A DNA stretch of 64,000 nt from Rhodobacterales bacterium HTCC2255 (GTDB taxonomy: Bacteria; Pseudomonadota; Alphaproteobacteria; Rhodobacterales; Rhodobacteraceae), in assembly GCA_000153745.1 (NCBI GenBank), contig DS022282.1:292027-356026 (forward strand), given 5' to 3'. A program made the position numbers and the translations under genes. This document shows, in pieces, positions 9,199-17,931 of this stretch (within the stretch, counting starts at the first letter, position 1; each line of letters opens with the position of its first letter). Under the pieces are notes generated by a model that saw only the letters and a list, made by a program, of their open reading frames with translations, made no database searches and was not told the DNA's origin.

Positions 9199-9957
9199 TC
9201 ACCTCAGTACATTTCCACCGTCGACACATATAGTCTGAGCGGTAATATATTCAGATTGATCACTTGCAAGGAAAACAGCCGCTCTTGCAACGTCCTTTGG
9301 TCTTCCCATAAAGCCTAGAGGTACGGCCTTCCCTACTTCACGTTTTTTTTGTCCAATTTCTTTTTTTTCAAATTTAGCAAATAGTTTATCAACATGATCC
9401 CACATTGGGGTATCTATTACTCCAGGACTGATCGCATTAACTCTTATTTTATTTGATGCCAAAGCAAGTGCAGCAGATTGAGTATAGCTTATAACTGCAG
9501 CTTTTGTAGCGCAATAATGCGCTACTAGAGCTTCTCCTCGGTGACCAGCCTGACTAGCAACATTAATTATAGATCCTGATTTTTCTTCTGCTATCATTGA
9601 TTTTGCACAGGCTTGCATAATTGCATAAAGAGCTCTGACATTTAACCCAAACAATTTATCAAAAGATTGCAAATTTGCATCAAGAATAGAACCCATATCA
9701 AATATGGCAGCATTATTAAATAAAACATCAGGACGAATTTCAGAAATCCATTCTAAACAAGATAATAGCTCTTTTTCTATCAACAAATCGAATTTCTTAT
9801 AATTGTTTGCTCCAGGTAATTTAATATCCTTATCTGTAGTGTAAACAATTGCACCTAGTTCTTTGAAGTGCTCGATTGTACTTTGACCAATTCCACCCGC
9901 AGCGCCAGTAACAAGACACACTTTACCAGTTAAATCGATGGATCCTGGAGAAAACAT
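9199..9957 (-). CDS. smoS: SDR-family sorbitol/L-iditol 2-dehydrogenase
   Basis: Short-chain dehydrogenase predicted to oxidise sorbitol to fructose with NAD+. I start it at the ATG at 9957 (MFSPGSIDLTGKVCLVTG, 252 residues), because the TAATG junction overlaps the stop of smoG by one nucleotide; the open frame to 10011 only adds residues inside smoG. The NAD motif is TGAAGGIG, the NNAA motif is present, and the catalytic Ser (NVASQAG) and Tyr-x3-Lys (YCATK) are intact. The C-terminus ITAQTICVDGGN closely resembles SmoS proteins of polyol operons. It lies between the permease and the AraC gene. Confidence 0.88.
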   Translation of the reverse strand: MFSPGSIDLTGKVCLVTGAAGGIGQSTIEHFKELGAIVYTTDKDIKLPGANNYKKFDLLIEKELLSCLEWISEIRPDVLFNNAAIFDMGSILDANLQSFDKLFGLNVRALYAIMQACAKSMIAEEKSGSIINVASQAGHRGEALVAHYCATKAAVISYTQSAALALASNKIRVNAISPGVIDTPMWDHVDKLFAKFEKKEIGQKKREVGKAVPLGFMGRPKDVARAAVFLASDQSEYITAQTICVDGGNVLR

Positions 9958-10793
9958 TATTTTACCGCTCCAAAAGTTAACCCTTGAACTAGCTGCTTTT
10001 GACAAAACCATCCAAGTATAATTATAGGACCAACCGCCGCGGTTGAAACAGCGGAAAGACGACCAAAAAATAAACCCTCAGGTGCCCTATTCCCTTCAAT
10101 CAGCTTAGACAATGTAGCTGCATCAATTGTAGTTAATCGAACGGTCCAATAAGCTTCATTCCAACAAAAAATAAAACATAACAATGCAGTAGATGCGACA
10201 CCGCCCCAAGCTAATGGAATTAATATATCTTTTATTTCCCCCCAAGTACTTACACCATCCATTTTTCCAGCTTCAATAATTTCTTTTGGTATTTCTTTGA
10301 AATAAGTAAATAACATCCAAATAACTATCGGAAGGTTAATCAAACAAAGTACAATTATTACTAAAAAGTGAGTATCAAAGATATTTAAAAAATTCTTGGT
10401 AAGAAATGTCATTGGATATAGAACAGCCGCTGCAGGCAACATTTTAGTTGAAAGCATCCAAACGAGTACATCTTTCGTCCTACGAGTAGGATTGAATGCC
10501 ATAGAATACGCTGCAGGTATTCCAACAAATAATGCCAATGTTGTAGCAAAAGTAGACGTGATGACGGAGTTTATAGCAAAGCGCCAATAATCATAATTAT
10601 CAGTCATATTTAAATAATTATCAAAAGTAGGTGTGAAGAAAAATAAAAATTCCGGTTTTACTGCATCAGCATCAGTTTTGAAGCTTGTAAAAATCATCCA
10701 AAATATTGGAAAGAAAAATAATAATGCTACTAACCATGCAAGAATTGGTCTGTAAAAATTTCCAAAATTTGATTTATCAGTTACAATAGACAT
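9957..10793 (-). CDS. smoG: Polyol ABC transporter permease (SmoG/MalG type)
   Basis: Inner-membrane subunit of the polyol importer. I take the ATG at 10793 (MSIVTDKSNFGNFYRP, 278 residues), preceded by GAGGA at 8-nt spacing; the longer frame to 10808 begins at a TTG. The first membrane segment is ILAWLVALLFFFPIFWMIF, and further hydrophobic segments follow in the MalG pattern of six. The coupling EAA loop is EIIEAGKMDGVSTWGEIKDI, which contacts the ATPase. It begins 11 nt after smoF ends and ends in a one-base overlap with smoS. Confidence 0.92.
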   Translation of the reverse strand: MSIVTDKSNFGNFYRPILAWLVALLFFFPIFWMIFTSFKTDADAVKPEFLFFFTPTFDNYLNMTDNYDYWRFAINSVITSTFATTLALFVGIPAAYSMAFNPTRRTKDVLVWMLSTKMLPAAAVLYPMTFLTKNFLNIFDTHFLVIIVLCLINLPIVIWMLFTYFKEIPKEIIEAGKMDGVSTWGEIKDILIPLAWGGVASTALLCFIFCWNEAYWTVRLTTIDAATLSKLIEGNRAPEGLFFGRLSAVSTAAVGPIIILGWFCQKQLVQGLTFGAVK

Positions 10794-10804
10794 ACATTTA
10801 TTCC

Positions 10805-11743
10805 TCAATCAACTAAGTTTTTACCAACCATGCGCAGTAAAAAAATTGCTATGATATTTGCTAATATTACTGCAAAAATTCCAGTCGCACTTGCAGCACC
10901 AATATTATTATTTGCAAATTCTCCAATTAGATATGGCAGATTTTTATTTCCATTCCCCCTGCTGACAATTTCTATTTCAGCATAAAGTGATAAATGGAAA
11001 ATTGATTGTATCATCACAACTATGGCAATAGGTCTGGCTAGATGAGGCAATGTCATATATCTGAATTGCGCCCAAGAAGTTGCACCATCCAGTACAGCAG
11101 CTTCTTTCTGCTGCTGATCTTCAGACTGTAAAGAAGTCATGAATATTAATACTGCAAAAGGTGTCCATTGCCATGTCACCATAATTATAACAGCATAAGC
11201 AGATGTTTGCGTTGCTCTAAATGATATAGGTGTTAATTCTGGCCATAAGGAGAAAAAACTTCCTAATACTGGAAGATCCTTGAGATCTTTTACTAAATTA
11301 TTGAGAGCTTCAACAGCAATTCCATTCAAACCAAGTACTGGATCAAGTATCATATTAATCCATAATACACCACTTACGGCCGGCATTACGAAAAAAGGTG
11401 ATATCAAAAGAACACGTACAATTCCTCTTCCAGGAAAAGTTTTATTTATTAATACAGCAATTGATAGACCTAATATAACTGTAAAAAATAATATGCCGCC
11501 TACAATGAAAACACTGTTTTGAACTGCAAACCAGAAATCTTTTGCATCTAATACATAGTTGTAATTTCCAAAACCACGCCAATTACTTAAACTTGGCGAT
11601 GTCCACTCAGGTCTATTTAAACTATTTAATACATAACGAATGAAAGAAAAATATAACGTCATTGATAGTGGGACAAGCATCCAAACTAAAAGTAACAATA
11701 CTGCTGGAGCTTGAAGTAAGCGCGGTAAAGTTCTGTTAGACAT
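10805..11743 (-). CDS. smoF: Polyol ABC transporter permease (SmoF/MalF type)
   Basis: Partner permease of smoG, 312 residues. The N-terminal membrane segment is APAVLLLLVWMLVPLSMTLY and the EAA coupling loop is KEAAVLDGATSWAQFRYMTL. An AAGGA Shine-Dalgarno lies about 11 nt before the ATG. It follows the binding-protein gene after a 160-nt gap that contains two strong inverted repeats (11771-11837 and 11858-11887). These probably reduce or stabilise transcripts so that the binding protein is made in excess over the membrane parts. Confidence 0.92.
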   Translation of the reverse strand: MSNRTLPRLLQAPAVLLLLVWMLVPLSMTLYFSFIRYVLNSLNRPEWTSPSLSNWRGFGNYNYVLDAKDFWFAVQNSVFIVGGILFFTVILGLSIAVLINKTFPGRGIVRVLLISPFFVMPAVSGVLWINMILDPVLGLNGIAVEALNNLVKDLKDLPVLGSFFSLWPELTPISFRATQTSAYAVIIMVTWQWTPFAVLIFMTSLQSEDQQQKEAAVLDGATSWAQFRYMTLPHLARPIAIVVMIQSIFHLSLYAEIEIVSRGNGNKNLPYLIGEFANNNIGAASATGIFAVILANIIAIFLLRMVGKNLVD

Positions 11744-11770
11744 TATTCGATAATCCTTTTTAGACTTAAT

Positions 11771-11837
11771 CGTTAAGTATTATATTTTTAATAAATTTAA
11801 AATCATTTATGATTTTTAAAAATATAATATTTTAACG
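11771..11837. repeat. Long AT-rich inverted repeat between smoE and smoF
   Basis: The left arm (11771-11790, beginning CGTTAAGTATTATA) is complementary to the right arm (11817-11837, ending TATTTTAACG) with one bulged base, across a 26-nt loop that contains its own symmetric AAATCAT/ATGATTT pair. It lies within 30 nt of the smoF start and could form a large hairpin in the mRNA or act as a binding site. Confidence 0.7.
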
Positions 11838-11857
11838 ATATTGAGGTATTCTTAATT

Positions 11858-11887
11858 AGAAGGGCCCAGATTAATCTGGGCCCTTCT
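11858..11887 (-). terminator. Perfect 30-bp palindrome just after smoE (attenuator or mRNA-stabilising hairpin)
   Basis: Fully symmetric, with arms AGAAGGGCCCAGATT and its complement, starting 16 nt after the smoE stop on the coding strand. The GC-rich stem would be very stable. No long U-run follows on the minus strand, so it is more likely a 3'-end stabiliser or a partial terminator that separates highly expressed smoE from the permease genes. Confidence 0.75.
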
Positions 11888-11903
11888 AAAATTGATTTAG
11901 CTA

Positions 11904-13184
11904 TTAGTATCCAGCTTCATTCATAATAGATACAGCAGCAGCTTGTGCAGCAGCTAATGCATCTTCTACTGATTTTGCGCCAGATAAAGCAGCAGCCATT
12001 TCTTGTGCTACAGCTGAACCAACTTCTGGAAACTCAGGGATCGCAGCGAACTGAACACCAACGTATGGCTTCAGATCTGTAGCTGCAGGTGCTGCAGATT
12101 CGATTGCGGCCATTTCAGCTGCGGCGAAGCCAGCAACTGCTTGGAATTCAGGATATGCATACGTAGAGGCACGTGTACCTGTTGGAACAGATCCCCAACC
12201 GAAATCTGGGTGATCTGCTACAGCTTGGATGTATGCTTTTGAAGTTGCCCATTCGATAAATGCGTGTGCAGCTTCTGAGTTTGGTGAACCTGTAGGAACC
12301 GCCATTGCCCATGCCCACAACCAGTTAGCACCTACTGGGTTACCAGCATTTGGTGATTGTGCGTAAGCTACACCATCAACTGTCAAGAAAGATGCCGCAA
12401 TAGTTGCGTCAATCCACATGCCACATTTGCCTTCGTTATACAAAGCCAGGATTTCGTTGAATGAGTTACCTTCTGAACCTGGAGGTCCGTAGTTACCTAA
12501 TAAATCAACATAGAAATTAATTGCTTCATTCCATGCAGCTGAATCCAAAGTTGGCTTCATATCAGCGTCAAACCAAGCACCACCAAAAGAGTTAACTACA
12601 GTTGTGATGAACGCCATGTTGTCACCCCAACCTGGCTTACCACGTAAACATGCACCATATACACCATTGTCTGGGTCGTGCATTGCCATAGCAGCACCTT
12701 TGATATTAGCCCATGAATCGTTATCACGAACTGAAATACCAGCAGCATCAGTTAGGTCTTTTCTGTACATAACCATTGATGATTCACCATAAAATGGCGC
12801 TGCATACAATGTGCCATCGTGTGACAAACCATTGCGCATTGCTGGCAACATATCGTCAACATCATAGTCTGCACCAAAGTTTAATGGTTCGATCCAGCCA
12901 GCTGCACCCCAGATTGGCGCTTCCTGCATACCAATATTGATAATGTCATATTGGCCACCACCAGTTGCAGTATCTGAAGTTACTTGCTCACGTAGAACAC
13001 CTTCTTCAAGAGAAACCCAATTTAAGTTTACACCTGTTTCAGCAGTATAAGCTTCAGCAACTTTCTGCATGTTAATCATGTGACCATTGTTCACAATCGC
13101 AATAGTCAGATCATCTGCCATTGCGAATGATGCACCAGTAACGCTTAGCGTTAATCCTAGTACAGTATTACGTAAAGATTTCAT
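11904..13184 (-). CDS. smoE: Polyol ABC transporter periplasmic substrate-binding protein (SmoE type)
   Basis: Captures polyols in the periplasm. The protein has 426 residues with a Sec signal peptide (MKSLRNTVLGLTLSVTGASF then AMADD; cleavage near residues 22-24). The mature part is a family-1 solute-binding protein (ADDLTIAIVNNGHMINMQKV, YDIINIGMQEAPIWGAAGWI). A GGAGGAAA Shine-Dalgarno lies just before the ATG, the strongest in the operon. It is the first gene of the nine-kilobase polyol operon. Its codon usage is visibly richer in G and C than its neighbours, as expected for a highly expressed binding protein. Mannitol or sorbitol specificity is inferred from the two dehydrogenases downstream. 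Confidence 0.93.
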   Translation of the reverse strand: MKSLRNTVLGLTLSVTGASFAMADDLTIAIVNNGHMINMQKVAEAYTAETGVNLNWVSLEEGVLREQVTSDTATGGGQYDIINIGMQEAPIWGAAGWIEPLNFGADYDVDDMLPAMRNGLSHDGTLYAAPFYGESSMVMYRKDLTDAAGISVRDNDSWANIKGAAMAMHDPDNGVYGACLRGKPGWGDNMAFITTVVNSFGGAWFDADMKPTLDSAAWNEAINFYVDLLGNYGPPGSEGNSFNEILALYNEGKCGMWIDATIAASFLTVDGVAYAQSPNAGNPVGANWLWAWAMAVPTGSPNSEAAHAFIEWATSKAYIQAVADHPDFGWGSVPTGTRASTYAYPEFQAVAGFAAAEMAAIESAAPAATDLKPYVGVQFAAIPEFPEVGSAVAQEMAAALSGAKSVEDALAAAQAAAVSIMNEAGY

Positions 13185-13516
13185 ATTTTCCTCCCAGGGA
13201 ATTTTGCATCAAAAAAATCAGTTCAGAGAGAACTAAGTGAACTTAACTTAATTTATAAATTTTAACCGCGCCTATACTGATACGCCGAATATATGTACAA
13301 ATAATTCACTTTAATTTAAATTATATGAAATATTTGTAGATATATGAAGTAAAAAAATATACTGAATTTGTAAAAAAACCCTTATTAAATATACGTTTAA
13401 CTAAATAATTTTCTTATCTAACATTAATAAAAGTGTTTTTTTTGTATATTTATAATTATTTATTTTTACAATTATCTATACGATTTTAAGAATATAATGA
13501 TTCTCATTTAAAAATA
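13185..13516. promoter_or_regulatory. Polyol operon control region (332 bp, no gene)
   Basis: A gene-free AT-rich stretch between smoE and the hydrolase gene. It must hold the promoter of the polyol operon. An inverted repeat AGTTC-n5-GAACT at 13220-13234 lies about 36-50 nt upstream of the smoE start, followed by a further GTGAACTTAACTT stretch; either could be a regulator site. The 13360-13500 part is very AT-rich, with no clear terminator for the upstream operon. Confidence 0.55.
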
Positions 13517-14242
13517 TTATGAATTTTTTAAAAAATCTTTAACTATTTTATTAAAAATTTCAGGCTTCTCAAGATGAGCTGCATGAGCGCAACCTGCGAT
13601 TACTGAAAGGTTAGAATTTCTAATTTTTTCCCATAATATCTCAATTTGGGGCCATAAATATGTTCTATCTCCATCGCCCCAAAGGATAAGTGTTTTATTT
13701 TCTATATGCTTTAAATACTTCTCACCTGACCATTCACTCATTGCATCTAATCCTGCTAAAATCGCTTCTATAGAGCTATATTTAGCTATACGCGCACATG
13801 CTTCATGAGCAGGAGATTTCTCATAGTCTAGAAACCAAGTGGATGAAATTCTAAAGGCTGTTGAGCTTGCACCATCTTCTTGGGCGCGAATTTTACTTTG
13901 AGCGATTGTCTCAAAGCGGCCAGGCAAAACGCCTACTGATCCAGTACCATATAATATTAACTTATCAATATTATTATAGTCTGAACGAACCATTTCCTGC
14001 ACTATCATTCCTCCCATTGAATGACCCAGTAAATGATATTTTTTGATATTACGCCTTCTTAACTCAGATATTATCCAATCTGAAAAACCAATTATTTCAT
14101 TTATAACTGGAAGATGATTATTTGCACCAAATCCAGGCAAATCAATTAAAATTATTTCAAAGTCCTTTGAAAGGTCTTTTATTTGATTTTCCCACTGTGC
14201 ACTTCCACCCATGAACCCATGGACTAAAACGAGTGGTATCAT
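13517..14242 (-). CDS. Alpha/beta hydrolase, last gene of the cuyA-proXVW-like operon
   Basis: A 241-residue cytoplasmic hydrolase of unknown substrate. The oxyanion block is LVHGFMGGSAQW, the nucleophile elbow is GHSMGG, the acid is probably Asp in WGDGDR, and the His is in CAHAAHLEKP, so the catalytic triad is intact. It resembles MhpC/BioH-like esterases and C-C hydrolases. Its ATG overlaps the permease stop by 4 nt, so it is translationally coupled to the transporter. This suggests it acts on an imported ester, amide or similar conjugate, but nothing in the sequence names the substrate. Confidence 0.9.
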   Translation of the reverse strand: MIPLVLVHGFMGGSAQWENQIKDLSKDFEIILIDLPGFGANNHLPVINEIIGFSDWIISELRRRNIKKYHLLGHSMGGMIVQEMVRSDYNNIDKLILYGTGSVGVLPGRFETIAQSKIRAQEDGASSTAFRISSTWFLDYEKSPAHEACARIAKYSSIEAILAGLDAMSEWSGEKYLKHIENKTLILWGDGDRTYLWPQIEILWEKIRNSNLSVIAGCAHAAHLEKPEIFNKIVKDFLKNS

Positions 14243-15777
14243 TTACGTTTTCCTTGAACAATTCGATCTAAAATCATTGCACAGAACAAAATGGAAAATC
14301 CTGCAAGTATCCCTTGACCCACATTAGCATATTGTAACGCTTCTAATACATCTTCGCCTAATCCTTTGGCACCTATTAAAGATGCAACAACAACCATAGC
14401 CAATGAAAGCATTATAGTTTGATTAATCCCAGCTCGAATTGAGGGGCTCGCTAGCGGCAAGTCAACTTTTGTTAATAGATACCATTTATTTGCACCAAAT
14501 GAAATTGCTGCCTCCCTTACACTGTCTGGAACTCCTCTTAGTCCAAGTACAGTCAACCTCACTACCGGTGTTCCACCAAAAATCATAGTAGTAACAACGG
14601 CAGCTGGCTTTCCTGTTCCAAAAAACGCAATAACAGGTATCATAAAAACAAATGCAGGCATTGTTTGCATAAAATCCATAATAGGTTGAATAAATGAATA
14701 AAACCGCCTTCTGCGGGCACAGAACATTCCAAGTGGAATGCCAATGACTATTGATAAGCATGCTGCAGTACCTAATAAAGCTAATGTAGTCATGGCTTTT
14801 TCCCAAAATCCCAAAAGACCCATATATGATAAAAATGCACCAGACCAAAGTGCTGTTCTTATGCCAGCAGTCAACCATGTTAAAACGACAATTAAACTTG
14901 CAATAACAATCCAAGGTGTTGTTACAAATGCCAGTTCTAATGCATCTAATATCAAACGAATTCCATATGTAATAAAATCAAAAACCACTTCACCATTTGC
15001 AACACAAAATGAGAAAAATGCTTCAACTTTTGCAATACTAAATAATCTGTATTCTGGGTTTGTTGGGAAATTGCTCAAAATAACAATTTTGCCAGGGAAA
15101 CTATAATGAAATACAGCAGCAGCAATTATCAAAATTACAAATAATGCACTAAAAATTATATTAGAAACTGGAAGACTTGAGCGAATTGTTCTGTCTGATA
15201 ACCAATCTGAAAAGCGTGCTTCCAATGCCCAATTAGCGACAATAGCCTGAATACATTTTGAAATAATCAAAATACTTAGTCCTATGAGAGCAATTGTTAC
15301 ACCCTGCTCTGACAAAGCCACTGCTTCTTCTCTTATGCCACCGATCGCAGCTTCAAGTGCTTCAACGGTACGTTTATAAACATCAACTTTACTGGAGCCA
15401 CTTTCAAGTGCAGCCGCAAGTTGCTGACGTCGCAAATCTAATGTATTTTCGATTGAAGCAATTCTTGCAAAAGCTTCTGCAGCCAAATCTCCAAATAATC
15501 CACGAAAAATTTGAACAAATGCAAGCATTTCAAGTATCAAAAATGGCAAAGCCCAAGACCATAGGCCGCGTGCACCATACCAAATTGGACCAAATATACC
15601 TGCCATTATATTTAATGTTGGAGTAAAGTTGGCGTTCTCTCCAATGTTATCAAATTGCGAAATGTAGTAATCAGGATTTGTCCTTACAAATTCTCTAATA
15701 TTGTCACGCCGCTCTGCTGCGTACGCTAATGCTGCTTCAGAATCTTTTGCATCAAGTGGATTTTCATTATTATTCAT
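14239..15777 (-). CDS. Quaternary-amine-type ABC transporter permease (ProW/OpuAB family) with long N-terminal extension
   Basis: Inner-membrane permease of 512 residues, compared with about 350 for E. coli ProW. The C-terminal half is the usual BPD_transp_1 domain (ALLGTAACLSIVIGIPLGMF, EAAISFGANKWYLLTKVDLP as the coupling loop, MVVVASLIGAKGLGEDVL). The N-terminal 240 residues contain hydrophobic segments (GPIWYGARGLWSWALPFLIL, ALIGLSILIISKCIQAIVAN) separated by a charged helical stretch at about 105-150 that could be a coiled coil. It overlaps the ATPase gene upstream and the hydrolase downstream by 4 nt each. Glycine-betaine-like substrates are the family norm, but the linked cuyA makes a sulfonated or thiol amino acid possible. 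Confidence 0.9.
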   Translation of the reverse strand: MNNNENPLDAKDSEAALAYAAERRDNIREFVRTNPDYYISQFDNIGENANFTPTLNIMAGIFGPIWYGARGLWSWALPFLILEMLAFVQIFRGLFGDLAAEAFARIASIENTLDLRRQQLAAALESGSSKVDVYKRTVEALEAAIGGIREEAVALSEQGVTIALIGLSILIISKCIQAIVANWALEARFSDWLSDRTIRSSLPVSNIIFSALFVILIIAAAVFHYSFPGKIVILSNFPTNPEYRLFSIAKVEAFFSFCVANGEVVFDFITYGIRLILDALELAFVTTPWIVIASLIVVLTWLTAGIRTALWSGAFLSYMGLLGFWEKAMTTLALLGTAACLSIVIGIPLGMFCARRRRFYSFIQPIMDFMQTMPAFVFMIPVIAFFGTGKPAAVVTTMIFGGTPVVRLTVLGLRGVPDSVREAAISFGANKWYLLTKVDLPLASPSIRAGINQTIMLSLAMVVVASLIGAKGLGEDVLEALQYANVGQGILAGFSILFCAMILDRIVQGKRK

Positions 15778-16847
15778 GACATTTCAGTTCCTTCTACAAC
15801 TGTTCGCAGAATATCAGAACGCGTTATTACTCCAGCTGCTTCGCCAGCTCTTTCAACAAGGATATGATCTTCATGATCTATTGCTAAAGAAATCAAAGTA
15901 CTTAGCGTCTCACTTTCTTCAACTCGGGGCATATCAGTAGATAGTGGTCCATTTTTTTGTATATATTGCTCTATTGGTTGCATTACTGCATGAGCATGAA
16001 CAACCTTTAGCCGAGATATTCCCGCAACAAAATCAGCAACGTAATCGTCTGCAGGATTCATAACAATATCTTCAGCAGTTCCAGTTTGAACAAGCCGACC
16101 ATCCCTCATAATTGCTATCCTATCTCCAATACGAACGGCTTCATCAAGGTCATGAGTTATAAATACTGTGGTTTTTTTCAGAATTTTAGAAAGTCTGATG
16201 AACTCATCCTGTAACTGCCGACGTATTAATGGGTCTAGAGCACTAAAAGGCTCATCCATCAACAAAACATCTGGATTGGCAGCAAGTGCCCTTGCCAAGC
16301 CAACTCGTTGTTGCATTCCCCCAGACAATTCGTGGGCAAACTTTGAACCCCAAGCGCCAAGTTCAACAATATCTAAAATTGCTGCTGCTTGCCGCATCCG
16401 TTCATTTTTACTAATTTTTCTAATTTCTAGTGGCATTGCGACATTATCTAAAACTGATCTATGTGGCATGAGTGCAAAATTTTGGAAAACCATTCCAATT
16501 TTTTGGTTTCTAAATTTTTGTAAATCTTGCGTACCTAAGCCCATAACATCGGTACCCTCAATTAATATTTGTCCGTCTGTTGGCTCTAATAATCGATTAA
16601 AATGCCTAACTAATGTTGACTTTCCACTACCTGAGAGGCCCATGATACAAAATATCTCACCCCTATTTACAGATAAACTTACATCAGCAACACCTACTAC
16701 TGCATTATATTTATTTAAAACTTCAGCTTTACTAAGTCCATCATCTCGTATTGCACGCAATGCCTCTTCTGGACGATAACCAAAAATTTTCCATACATTG
16801 GAAATTTCAATTACTTTATCGTTATTCATAATTTGATGGTGCTCCAT
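15774..16847 (-). CDS. Quaternary-amine-type ABC transporter ATP-binding protein (ProV/OpuAA family)
   Basis: ATPase of 357 residues driving the importer. The ProV-specific N-terminus ISNVWKIFGYRPEEALRAI is followed by Walker A GLSGSGKST, signature LSGGMQQRVGLARAL, Walker B VLLMDEPFSALDP and H-loop ITHDLDEAVRI. The C-terminal tail after about residue 285 is CBS-like (LISLAIDHEDHILVERAGEA and VITRSDILR), which in OpuA proteins senses ionic strength or nucleotides. The stop overlaps the permease start as ATGA. The operon is proX-proV-proW-like in order. Confidence 0.92.
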   Translation of the reverse strand: MEHHQIMNNDKVIEISNVWKIFGYRPEEALRAIRDDGLSKAEVLNKYNAVVGVADVSLSVNRGEIFCIMGLSGSGKSTLVRHFNRLLEPTDGQILIEGTDVMGLGTQDLQKFRNQKIGMVFQNFALMPHRSVLDNVAMPLEIRKISKNERMRQAAAILDIVELGAWGSKFAHELSGGMQQRVGLARALAANPDVLLMDEPFSALDPLIRRQLQDEFIRLSKILKKTTVFITHDLDEAVRIGDRIAIMRDGRLVQTGTAEDIVMNPADDYVADFVAGISRLKVVHAHAVMQPIEQYIQKNGPLSTDMPRVEESETLSTLISLAIDHEDHILVERAGEAAGVITRSDILRTVVEGTEMS

Positions 16848-16878
16848 AACATGGTCTTATACCGATGTTTATTTGTTT

Positions 16879-16904
16879 GATGGCTCCAGCTCACTGGAAC
16901 CATC
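16879..16904 (-). terminator. Hairpin between the proX-like and proV-like genes
   Basis: An 11-bp stem (GATGGCTCCAG against CTGGAACCATC, one mismatch) with a 4-nt loop, 27 nt after the binding-protein stop on the minus strand. T-residues follow only on the plus-strand side. In the direction of transcription it is therefore more likely a stabilising hairpin than a full terminator, and it parallels the hairpin after smoE. Confidence 0.6.
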
Positions 16905-16930
16905 TTTTTTTAAATCAATCTTTTTAAATT

Positions 16931-17890
16931 TTAAAGACCCAACCAAGCATCAACACGGTCAGGGTTTGCTTCTACCCACTCACGTGCAAATTCTGCAGGA
17001 TCTCGGCCATTACCACTAATTTCAAAAGCAAAATTACTCACATCATCAGCAGTAACTGAAAAACGCTCGAAGAATTCAGCAATTGCAGGTGAACGATCCG
17101 GCAAAGACTTTGAGTAAGCGATTTGAACCTGCTTCAATGCATCTTTTGTGCTCACGCTAGATTTTTCATACCAATCAGCATCATCTGAAGGTTGAACCAT
17201 TGTATATTTAGCAGCATCATAAGTTGGTTCACTTAACATTACTACGTCAAACATAAACCAAACCGCATGAGGCTTATAACAATAGAATGCATAACCTTCA
17301 CCTTTTGCAATTGAATCTTTAATTCTTGCAGTTTTTACACTTTCTTCTGCTCTAATAGGCTCAATAAAGTCTAATAATCCATAATCACGAACTTTTACTT
17401 CATTTACATTAGCTGATGCCCAACCTGGAGCACCGATCCACATTTCACCTTTTCCATTGCCATCACTATCCATTAGCGCTGCAACGTCAGGGCGACCTAA
17501 ATCAGCAATATCAGTGATGTTATTAGCTTCTGCAAAGTCTTTAGATACACAAAAGCCTTGGTTGCCTTCATATGGTTGTTGGTTCAATACAACAGAACCT
17601 GCACCATCTACATATTTCTTTGTGAAACTTTCTTGATTTGGCAACCAAACATCAGGATGTACATCAATATCGCCTTTTCCTTGGTCCATACCTTGGAAAA
17701 TTGTTGCATTATTTCCTGGTACATAATCAACTGTACCACCAATTCGCATTTCAACCACAGCACCCAATAAGTGAGCCATTGCTTGTGCACCAGTCCATGA
17801 TGGTACGCCAATTTTCACATCTTCAGCAATAGCAGGAACGCTCATTGCAGCAAGAAGTGATGCTGTTATTAGTGATTTTTTAAGTAACAT
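16931..17890 (-). CDS. Glycine-betaine-type substrate-binding protein (ProX/OpuAC family)
   Basis: Periplasmic binding protein of 319 residues with a clear Sec signal peptide (LLKKSLITASLLAAMSVPAI, cleavage after AIA). The mature protein is an OpuAC domain (VKIGVPSWTGAQAMAHLLGA, GKGDIDVHPDVWLPN). Trp and Tyr residues at PSWTG, DVWLPN, GAPGWAS and CYKPHAVWF could form the aromatic cage that holds a cationic head group. It lies 41 nt downstream of the cuyA-like gene and 83 nt upstream of the ATPase gene. The ligand may be a betaine, or a zwitterionic sulfonate such as cysteate or taurine given the neighbouring lyase; the sequence alone does not settle this. Confidence 0.9.
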   Translation of the reverse strand: MLLKKSLITASLLAAMSVPAIAEDVKIGVPSWTGAQAMAHLLGAVVEMRIGGTVDYVPGNNATIFQGMDQGKGDIDVHPDVWLPNQESFTKKYVDGAGSVVLNQQPYEGNQGFCVSKDFAEANNITDIADLGRPDVAALMDSDGNGKGEMWIGAPGWASANVNEVKVRDYGLLDFIEPIRAEESVKTARIKDSIAKGEGYAFYCYKPHAVWFMFDVVMLSEPTYDAAKYTMVQPSDDADWYEKSSVSTKDALKQVQIAYSKSLPDRSPAIAEFFERFSVTADDVSNFAFEISGNGRDPAEFAREWVEANPDRVDAWLGL

Positions 17891-17931
17891 ATTCTTTTTC
17901 TCCTAGTTAAGTTTATAATTTAGTTAGTGTA

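Noticed and set aside
14486-14914. A 142-codon open frame inside the proW-like gene
   Set aside because: Out-of-frame overlap with a conserved permease domain; the product is Tyr/Cys-rich noise.
16168-16779. A 203-codon open frame opposite the proV-like gene
   Set aside because: Antisense shadow of a clearly conserved ATPase gene; the translation is Ser/Pro-rich, as expected from reversed coding sequence.
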